Assembly: GCF_002811955.1 (NCBI RefSeq)
Contig: NZ_NPEF01000047.1
Location: 1 to 8,425 of the forward strand
Origin: Leptospira ellisii
GTDB lineage: Bacteria; Spirochaetota; Leptospiria; Leptospirales; Leptospiraceae
DNA length: 8,425 bases
Direction of reading: 5' to 3'
The notes beneath the pieces are model-generated. The model saw nothing but the letters and a program-made list of their open reading frames with translations, was not told the DNA's origin and made no database searches. This document shows, in pieces, positions 1-6,089 of the stretch. How positions within the stretch are numbered: position 1 is the first letter of the stretch; each line of letters starts with the position of its first letter. The position numbers and the translations under genes were made by a program.

Positions 1-2
1 TC

Positions 3-75
3 CTTTTGGGCAGAAACGGGGCGGGGAAAAGCACGCTCGTCAACCTCGTCTACGGGATGATCTGGGCCACTTCCG
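3..75 (+). pseudogene. ABC transporter ATP-binding protein, internal fragment (Walker A region)
   Basis: Frame 3 from base 3 reads LLGRNGAGKST followed by LVNLVYGMI and ATS. This is the P-loop (GxxGxGKST) and following helix of an ABC ATPase, with the 'LVNLVYGM' wording typical of ATPases for simple-sugar or nucleoside importers. The frame stays open to a TAA at 162-164, but recognisable ABC sequence stops around base 75, where MurJ sequence takes over in frame 1. No start codon, signature motif or Walker B lies in the window. It is therefore either the 5' end of a broken gene or foreign sequence joined at a contig edge. The ABC identity is firm from the motif; the boundary is approximate, and the sub-family is an inference. 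Confidence 0.75.
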
Positions 76-80
76 ACGGG
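66..80 (+). other. Chimeric junction between ABC ATPase and MurJ sequence
   Basis: ABC-ATPase coding sequence in frame 3 and MurJ coding sequence in frame 1 meet here. The six bases cttccg at 70-75 fit both partners: ABC reads A-T-S, MurJ reads L-P. This suggests a join at short microhomology. The exact breakpoint is an inference, since neither intact parent sequence is available. Confidence 0.6.
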
Positions 81-831
81 TATCATCGGAGTGGCTCTTG
101 CGACCACGATCCTTCCCGCGCTGCTGCAATCCCTAAAACGCGGGGAGCTCGGTTCCGTGGGTAAGGAACTTTCCGGAGCTTTGGAGTTCGCCGTATTTTT
201 GACCGTTCCGGCTGCGCTGGGAATGGTATTTCTCGCGGGTCCGATTTTGGACGCGATCTATTATGGAGGGAGATGGGATCATATCGCGACTCACACGGCC
301 ACGTTGCCTTTGATCTTTTATTCGACGGCCATCCCTTTTTTCAGCGTTAATAAGATCTTAATCTCCTCCTATTACGCGTTTCAGGATACGAAAACTCCCC
401 TTAAGATACAATCGGTTTCGTTCGCGATCAACATAATCCTGAATCTGGTTCTTGTGTGGTTTTTGAAACACTCGGCGATCGCCCTTTCCTCCGCGATCTC
501 CGCTTCGATCACCTTTCTATTGTTAGGCGTTTTTCTCAGAAAACACGAAGTGGAATTTCCCTGGGCCGGTCTGCTGAAAAAGATATCCAAAATGGCGGTG
601 CCGTTCCTGCTTTTGGGAAGTTATCTTTTCTTTTACAAGATATTCGTATATTCTCCCGTTCTAAACTACTTGGAATCGGGGGGAATCGGATACGCCATGT
701 CCGCGAGAATCGATCTCGGGGCGGCGATCGTGCCGGCCGTTTTCCTTTTTTTCGCGTCGAGTCTTCTGTTTAAGGTGGATGGGATATATCTATTGGCCGG
801 GAAAATCAGGAAAAAACGCGGGAACGTCTGA
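70..831 (+). CDS. murJ: MurJ lipid II flippase, C-terminal part only (5' truncated)
   Basis: MurJ (MviN) flips the peptidoglycan precursor lipid II across the inner membrane and belongs to the MOP transporter superfamily. Frame 1 from about base 70 reads LPTGIIGVALATTILPAL, the conserved MurJ segment near the middle of the protein. It is followed by hydrophobic helices and by YAFQDTKTPLKI and N-x-x-L-N-L, the family's 'A..DTKTP' loop and next helix. About 253 residues remain of a usual ~500-550, so the first seven or so membrane segments are missing. A stop at 58-60 in this frame and ABC sequence upstream show that the 5' end is not intact here. GTG at 91 is the first usable start but is surely not the natural one. 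The gene ends with TGA at 829-831, 9 nt before the next gene. If the junction is real in the genome, this copy should be non-functional as a flippase. Confidence 0.88.
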   Translation, partial: LPTGIIGVALATTILPALLQSLKRGELGSVGKELSGALEFAVFLTVPAALGMVFLAGPILDAIYYGGRWDHIATHTATLPLIFYSTAIPFFSVNKILISSYYAFQDTKTPLKIQSVSFAINIILNLVLVWFLKHSAIALSSAISASITFLLLGVFLRKHEVEFPWAGLLKKISKMAVPFLLLGSYLFFYKIFVYSPVLNYLESGGIGYAMSARIDLGAAIVPAVFLFFASSLLFKVDGIYLLAGKIRKKRGNV

Positions 832-835
832 CGTT

Positions 836-840
836 AAGGA
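836..840 (+). promoter_or_regulatory. Shine-Dalgarno-like AAGGA abutting the DUF167 start
   Basis: AAGGA directly touches the ATG at 841, with no spacer. In-frame TAA at 835-837 rules out any upstream start, so ATG 841 is forced. With spacing this short, reinitiation by ribosomes finishing murJ at 829-831 is more plausible than ordinary independent initiation. Confidence 0.45.
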
Positions 841-1062
841 ATGAAACTGACCGTAAAGGTTAAACCGAACTCGAAAAAAACCTTTCTTAAAAAGGAAGAG
901 GACGGCAGTATAACGATTGCGGTAAGGGAACCGGCCTTGGAAGGGAAGGCGAACGAAGCCGTCATCTCGGCGCTTTCCGAGGAATTCGGACTCGGCAAAT
1001 CGAAGATACGGATTTTGTCCGGAGAAAAATCGAAAAAGAAACTCGTTGAACTGGACCTATAA
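841..1062 (+). CDS. DUF167 / YggU family (UPF0235) small protein
   Basis: A 73-aa soluble basic protein. It shows the family pattern: an N-terminal strand with KVKPNSKK, then V-R-E-P-A-L-E-G-K-A-N-E-A-V-I (residues ~28-42), an amphipathic helix, and K-S-K-I-R-I-L-S-G-E-K-S-K-K-K near the end. The length is slightly short compared with ~75-100 aa relatives. The family is widespread and often lies next to cell-envelope or division genes such as the YggT/MurJ neighbourhood, but no biochemical role is established and I assign none. The start is fixed by an in-frame stop just upstream. It sits 9 nt after murJ, and its TAA (1060-1062) directly precedes the ATG of the giant gene, so it is the middle gene of a coupled three-gene unit. 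Confidence 0.9.
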   Translation: MKLTVKVKPNSKKTFLKKEEDGSITIAVREPALEGKANEAVISALSEEFGLGKSKIRILSGEKSKKKLVELDL

Positions 1063-1143
1063 ATGAATCCGATAAAACGCGAAAAAAGGTTTCTTTACGT
1101 TTGGTTCCTCGTTCTCCTTTTGACGCCCGATTTTCTTTCGGCT
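1063..1143 (+). other. Signal peptide of the giant repeat protein
   Basis: Residues 1-27: a basic n-region (K5, R6, K8, R9), a hydrophobic core from F10 to L20, and a small-residue cleavage region ending S26-A27 before Q28. No cysteine follows, so signal peptidase I rather than lipoprotein processing is expected. The mature protein would therefore be periplasmic, in the outer membrane, or secreted. Confidence 0.8.
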
Positions 1144-4100
1144 CAATCGGAGGAGGATCCTTTCGACGAGTTGATCCGCGAAAAGAAGGAGATTTTCGGA
1201 AGCGAGAAGGAGGAGAAGTTTCCGATCCGCGCGATCGTATACGATCGGGAGGATTGGCCCGGACACTCCTCTTGGCACGCGTTCTGGCTGATACGGAAAA
1301 CCGATTATCCGAAATTCAACCAATTTAGAATATTCCCTTTTTTTAATTCAATTTCCGCGAAGTCGGGAAAGGCTTCGATGAATTATCTTTTCCCGTTTTA
1401 TTCGTATCGGTTCACGGAGAGGGACGGAACGGAGGACGTTTCGTTTTTGTCCCCCCTCTATTATTCCCGTTCGATACGCCGTTCTCCGGCTTCGGGAGGG
1501 TTGAAGGAGGATACGAAGTTCTTTTGGTTGGCTTATAATTCTTCCGCGTCCGGACCCGGTTATGAGAACAACTTTCTGATGATTCCCGGTTTTTTTCCCC
1601 TGTTTATGCGGGAAACCGAGACGGAGAACGGAAAAAAATCCTCCTCCATGACGATCCTTCCCGCTTTGTTTTTTAGCAAGGAATCCGCGGAAGAATCCTC
1701 CACCACGTTCACCCTGTTTCAGTGGGGCAGCGATTCGGAAAAAAGATATTTCCGCGTTTTACCGTTTTTATATTATTCGGATTCCAAACGCCGGGACGGA
1801 TATTCGTTCGCCTTTTTTCCGCTTTTGTACAGATCCAAAAGCGAGTCTAATTCCGTCCGATCCTCCTCCTTGTATTCTCCGCTGTGGTGGGAATCGGAGG
1901 AATCCGGATCCGGTTCGTACTCTAATTGGGGTTTTTCCCCGCTTCTGCTTTATTATTGGAATAAGTCGATCTCGGTCACGGGCGAATCCTCGCGTCGTTT
2001 CTTTTTGCCTTTGTTACTTTACGCGGCCGAGGATGGAGAACACGGCAGACTGCGAAATTTCCTGATCTTTCATTGGGGCAAGGAATATACTCGGAGCTTT
2101 TTTACAGTTTTTCCTTTGTATTTTTCGAATTACGAACAAACGGAGGATCGTTTTCGGGTAGGGGGACCTTTGTATTATTATTCCGGCGATCGGGAGAAAC
2201 GGACTTTTTACGCGATCAATACCTTCGCCAAATACGACCGTAATTCGGGTTTGGAAAGGCTGATCTCGGCTCCGTTTCTGTTTTATAAGAAGGATTCCTA
2301 CTTCACCTTTCTTCCGTTTTATCATCAGTCCTATCTGGACGACGGGGATTTTCTGCTTCTTGCGCTTCCTCTGATCTACCGAAGATCCGGCGCTGAATAT
2401 TCCAGAAATTTAATATTTAACGCGTATTGGGAAAGGGAAAAGGGAAGGACCACCGCCTTGACGTTCTTTCCGTTCTGGTTTGAACGGGAAGGGCGTTATT
2501 TTCATTTCGCGCCCTTTTATTTTTCCTGGAAAGGAGACGGGAATTCCGTGCACAGGGCCGGACCACTTTATTATCAATACCGATCCGAAGACCTTTATCG
2601 GGACTATTATTTCAATACGTTCGTCCAAAGGGAGAGGGGAAAGGGTTGGACTAAGTTCATCAGCGCTCCGTTCGTATTTTACGAAAAGGATTCCTATCTT
2701 CACTTGCCGGTCTTCGGGATCTTTCACTTTCGGGACGGGTCGGCCGCGGAAACGGTCGCGCCCTTTTATTACGCTTATGATTCTCCCGAAAAAAAGGAAT
2801 TTTTTCTTTTGGGGTATCACGATTACAAAGACGAAACTAGGACGTTCCATAGGTTTCATCCGTTTTATTATTCATCCGCGAAATCGGACGGTTCCTCCTT
2901 TTTGGGATTCGGAGGACTTTTTTATCGATGGAAGGATTCCGCCGGCGACACGAGTTCCCGGCTTATGCTTCCGATCCATTACTATCGAAAAAACGAATTC
3001 AATCTTTGGCTGCCGTTTTACTATAGATTCGGACAGGGCGAGGATCGTTACGTTTCCTTTAGCCCGATCCACTACAGACAAAGAAGCGCGACTACGGATC
3101 GCGATTGGCTGTTGGTCTATTATTCCTCCGAAAATCGGGAGGAGAAAACCGCCTCCAGATACGTCGTTCCGTTTTATTTCGAATGGAAGGGAAAAGAATC
3201 CTCCGGGGATATTCTGCTTCCCTTTTATCTAAAGTATTACGAGCGGAACAAAAATTTGGAACTTTACTTCGGAGGCTTTTCCGTTTCACAGACGGCAGGG
3301 GCCTTCGACGCCTCTTTCAAGTCGGGAGAATCGAAAAAACAATTCTACGTCGATCTGGATTATTCGTTCGTCTACAACATTTTCAGCGTTTCTCTGCGTA
3401 AGGAGATTTCCAATCCGCTTACCTTCTTTCAGGAGGACACGAACGACGGAGACGTTTCCGCTCCGATCGACGGCGGGAATTCGGGAAAAAATCCGATTCC
3501 GTCGAACGCGCGTTCGGCGGTTATTTCGGAGGAGAGCGGAAAAAGGGACGCGCGGGAGAACGGTTTCGCCTCGTATAAAAAATTGGCGAGAGAGACTTCG
3601 CGCAACTATTTCGGTTGGGAATTCCTTTTCGGGATTGCGAGTTATCAATCCGGCGACGAAAAAAGTCACTTTAGAATCCTTCCCTTAGGCTGGTTCACTT
3701 GGGGAAAAAACGACGACGACCGCGTCTTCGCATTTCCTTTGCCCTTGCCTACTTTTTGGGGCACCTCCGGAAACGAGGCGTATCGGGTCGTATTTCCGTT
3801 TTACGCCGAACAGCGGAAAGGTTCCGATTTCATCCGTTCTATCGGACTTTTTCTTTTCGTTCAGGAGAAGGAAAAGGATCGGGAGGATTATTCGTTTCTT
3901 TGGCCATTGCTGAAGTATTCGCGCTCGAAAGACGAAGTCGCTTATCGTTTTTTTCCGTTATTCACGCATAGAGAATCCGCGGAATCCACGACGACCAAAA
4001 GTATATTCTATTACCGTTCCAAAGAAAGAACCGGAACCAGGGAAACCTCCGCGTTTCACGGGATTTTATTTCCTTTATATCATTCCCGCGGGGAGAGTTA

Positions 4101-6075
4101 CGATAAAAACGGAGATTCGACAAACAGCGGTTATACGCTATTCTTTCCATTTTATTATACGAATTACGAGGATCGGTCCGCGGGTGGAATTCCAACGTAC
4201 CGGAGAAGGAACGTGTATTCTCCCCTGATGTTGTATCGAAGTTCGGAGGACGTTTCTTTGCGGGAAAAAAAGGTCATCCGCATCAGTCCTCTGTTTTATT
4301 CTTCCTACCGGGAAGGGAGGGAAGGCGATTTGCTCGTCTCCGAATCCGGTCTGTTTCTTACGATTCCGCTTTTGTATACGTATGACCGAGTGTATTCTTC
4401 CGCGAACGGAATCCCCGCGGCTGAGGGAAACACGATCCGTGAAACCTCGGGCTGGGATTGGATTTTCCTGGCCAACTACGAACGGAGTAAATTCCATCCT
4501 TCCAACGAGAATCGGGTCGACTTCAAATTGCTGTTAGGCGGAATTTTCGGATACTCCTCCAAAACCTCTCCCAAGGAGGAACGGTATTCCTGGAACGCCT
4601 CCTTATTGTATTTCCGCAAACGAGTTTTCGAAGCGGGCGCATTGACGTATTCCTCCGATTCGATCCCTATTTTGTATTCCAACGAGGAAACTCCCGATTC
4701 GTCCGAGACGACGGTTCTTTTATTGGCGGGAATCAAAACGAACCTTAGTTCCGGAATGAAACGCACCATGTTTCTTCCGTTTTGGTACGGAAAAGAGGAG
4801 GTTTCTAAAAAGGGTTATACGGACTCCACGATCTTCACTCCGTTGTTCATTCAGTCCAAATCGCAACAGGAGGGAACGGATGCGAACTATTCGGCGGAAC
4901 GGATTTATCCGATTCTTCCGTTGCCTTTCCTTTATACGTTCGAGAGCAGAACCAGAGAGGATAAGATCAAAAAGAACGTATGGGGTTTCGATTGGCTCGT
5001 CTTTTTAAATTATAAGAATACGAAATACCTCAACGACGGAAGCGAGTCTGTTTCCCTAAAAGCTGCGTTGGCTTTGTTCGGATACGAGAAAAACGTAAAT
5101 TCGAGCGAACGAGAAACCGGCTTGTATCTGTTTCCTTTTTTGTTCCACAAAAGTTCCTATCGTGACGGGGTCGATTATTATCGTACCGTGATTCCCGTCG
5201 TGATGTACAGAAGTTACCGGGAACGCGACGGAAAGGTCCAGTCGAGAACCAATCTTTTCGGAATACTGATGAACTATCATAGGAACGACGAGGCGGGAAC
5301 GTTCAGTTTTTTCCTTTTTCCGAGTCTGTATTTTTCCAAAGAGGAGGCGACCGGAGACCGAACTTCCGCAATTTTACCGCTTTTCTATTATTCAAGAAAT
5401 ACGCAGAATCCTGAATATTCTCTTTTTTTAATTGGATTTTACAAAGGAAGAACATCCGAATACGAACGTTCCAACTTTCTCCACCTTTTCGACCTCAAGA
5501 ATTCGATCCGCGAACAAAAGACGGAGTTGTCCCTGTTCTTGGGGATTTTTCATTCCGAATTCGAAAAGGACCGAACCCGTTGGGCCGTGTTAGGCGGAAT
5601 TTTGGCTGGTTACGAAAGTTCTCCGGTTATGACGGATTGGAATTTTCTCTGGATCCGTTATCTGAATTCCCCGCAGGAACGGGTTCAGAATTTTCTGCCG
5701 ATCTACCGGTACAGTGAAACGGCCGATTCCTCCTCCTTTTTGGCTCCGCCTATTCTTACGTATCATTCGACCGATAAGGACGGGACTTTGACCTTGGCCG
5801 GGCTCGGTCTTTTGTATTACAAAAACCGGTCCGAAATAGACAGGGAAGAGAATACGAAAATACTCGGAGGACTGGCTTTCTTTTCCGAGTCCAAAGCCGA
5901 ACGCGGATATCGCTCGATGGGAAGTCTCGGATTACCGTTGTTAGGCGGTATTTTGTGGCAGTACGAATACGAGGAGGAGACCGGTTTCGAAAAATTCTCG
6001 CTGTTAAAGGTTTTGTTCAGCAGAACTACGCACAACGGAAAAACCTATAACCGCGTCTTCGGCGTCAAACTCTGA
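1063..6075 (+). CDS. Giant exported aromatic-repeat protein of unknown function (1670 aa)
   Basis: I do not recognise a named family. Residues 1-27 form a Sec signal peptide: basic KREKR, a hydrophobic FLYVWFLVLLL core and a likely cut after LSA-27. There is no lipobox cysteine. After an acidic/basic segment (28-80), the rest is a long series of short strand-like units of the form F-x-P-[FL]-[YF]-[YF], separated by charged turns rich in S, D, E, R and G, such as FPFYSYRF, LSPLYYSR and LPFYYRFG. A ~66-residue super-period is clear at residues 386-650, and a ~180-residue period at 1095-1365. A hydrophilic, probably disordered linker lies at ~790-835, and LGGI-type motifs recur at ~1158, 1510 and 1627. 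It ends with RVFGVKL. Alternating aromatic strands suggest a large beta-sheet structure, possibly an outer-membrane barrel or surface sheet; this is inference. ATG 1063 is supported by the signal peptide and by the TAA-ATG junction with the DUF167 gene. Confidence 0.85.
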   Translation: MNPIKREKRFLYVWFLVLLLTPDFLSAQSEEDPFDELIREKKEIFGSEKEEKFPIRAIVYDREDWPGHSSWHAFWLIRKTDYPKFNQFRIFPFFNSISAKSGKASMNYLFPFYSYRFTERDGTEDVSFLSPLYYSRSIRRSPASGGLKEDTKFFWLAYNSSASGPGYENNFLMIPGFFPLFMRETETENGKKSSSMTILPALFFSKESAEESSTTFTLFQWGSDSEKRYFRVLPFLYYSDSKRRDGYSFAFFPLLYRSKSESNSVRSSSLYSPLWWESEESGSGSYSNWGFSPLLLYYWNKSISVTGESSRRFFLPLLLYAAEDGEHGRLRNFLIFHWGKEYTRSFFTVFPLYFSNYEQTEDRFRVGGPLYYYSGDREKRTFYAINTFAKYDRNSGLERLISAPFLFYKKDSYFTFLPFYHQSYLDDGDFLLLALPLIYRRSGAEYSRNLIFNAYWEREKGRTTALTFFPFWFEREGRYFHFAPFYFSWKGDGNSVHRAGPLYYQYRSEDLYRDYYFNTFVQRERGKGWTKFISAPFVFYEKDSYLHLPVFGIFHFRDGSAAETVAPFYYAYDSPEKKEFFLLGYHDYKDETRTFHRFHPFYYSSAKSDGSSFLGFGGLFYRWKDSAGDTSSRLMLPIHYYRKNEFNLWLPFYYRFGQGEDRYVSFSPIHYRQRSATTDRDWLLVYYSSENREEKTASRYVVPFYFEWKGKESSGDILLPFYLKYYERNKNLELYFGGFSVSQTAGAFDASFKSGESKKQFYVDLDYSFVYNIFSVSLRKEISNPLTFFQEDTNDGDVSAPIDGGNSGKNPIPSNARSAVISEESGKRDARENGFASYKKLARETSRNYFGWEFLFGIASYQSGDEKSHFRILPLGWFTWGKNDDDRVFAFPLPLPTFWGTSGNEAYRVVFPFYAEQRKGSDFIRSIGLFLFVQEKEKDREDYSFLWPLLKYSRSKDEVAYRFFPLFTHRESAESTTTKSIFYYRSKERTGTRETSAFHGILFPLYHSRGESYDKNGDSTNSGYTLFFPFYYTNYEDRSAGGIPTYRRRNVYSPLMLYRSSEDVSLREKKVIRISPLFYSSYREGREGDLLVSESGLFLTIPLLYTYDRVYSSANGIPAAEGNTIRETSGWDWIFLANYERSKFHPSNENRVDFKLLLGGIFGYSSKTSPKEERYSWNASLLYFRKRVFEAGALTYSSDSIPILYSNEETPDSSETTVLLLAGIKTNLSSGMKRTMFLPFWYGKEEVSKKGYTDSTIFTPLFIQSKSQQEGTDANYSAERIYPILPLPFLYTFESRTREDKIKKNVWGFDWLVFLNYKNTKYLNDGSESVSLKAALALFGYEKNVNSSERETGLYLFPFLFHKSSYRDGVDYYRTVIPVVMYRSYRERDGKVQSRTNLFGILMNYHRNDEAGTFSFFLFPSLYFSKEEATGDRTSAILPLFYYSRNTQNPEYSLFLIGFYKGRTSEYERSNFLHLFDLKNSIREQKTELSLFLGIFHSEFEKDRTRWAVLGGILAGYESSPVMTDWNFLWIRYLNSPQERVQNFLPIYRYSETADSSSFLAPPILTYHSTDKDGTLTLAGLGLLYYKNRSEIDREENTKILGGLAFFSESKAERGYRSMGSLGLPLLGGILWQYEYEEETGFEKFSLLKVLFSRTTHNGKTYNRVFGVKL
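2218..3009 (+). repeat. Coding super-repeat of ~66 residues, about four copies, inside the giant gene
   Basis: Equivalent points fall at N386 (NTFAKYD), N453 (NAYWERE), N518 (NTFVQRE) and G584 (GYHDYKD), i.e. 67, 65 and 66 residues apart. Each unit has the same order: an open aromatic strand, a charged turn, a strand ending in PF-[VLFY]-[FWY], another turn, then a second P-F/V strand. Copies 1 and 3 are closest: ISAPFLFYKKDSY at 401 and ISAPFVFYEKDSY at 533 are exactly 132 residues apart, as are the preceding GPLYY motifs at 368 and 500. The DNA is clearly diverged, so the duplication is old and the protein pattern has been kept by selection. Confidence 0.7.
4345..5157 (+). repeat. Coding repeat of ~180 residues, two copies, in the C-terminal half of the giant gene
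   Basis: Residues ~1101-1170 and ~1287-1350 follow the same order. First comes a proline strand (IPLLYTYDR at 1101, LPFLYTFES at 1287), then a loop, then WDWIFLANYERSKF (from 1131) matched by FDWLVFLNYKNTKY (from 1309). A hydrophobic strand ending in FGY comes last. Spacing is 178 to 186 residues between equivalent points, so loops have gained or lost a few residues. A weaker relative may lie near residue 1530 (DWNFLWIRYLN). Confidence 0.6.
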
Positions 6076-6089
6076 CTTCTATTCGCGTC

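Noticed and set aside
91..831. A complete 246-aa protein starting at GTG 91
   Set aside because: MurJ similarity extends upstream of 91 and the family is about twice this long, so the frame is a truncated MurJ rather than a short gene.
1063..1146. Lipoprotein signal on the giant protein
   Set aside because: No cysteine occurs near the predicted cleavage point; the pattern fits signal peptidase I.
2410..2859. 149-codon antisense open frame
   Set aside because: Antisense shadow of the repeat-coding sequence; its product is basic low-complexity sequence with no recognisable fold.
2480..3232. 250-codon open frame in frame 2 on the + strand
   Set aside because: It lies wholly inside the giant gene, has no signal or domain, and reflects the biased codon content of the aromatic repeats.
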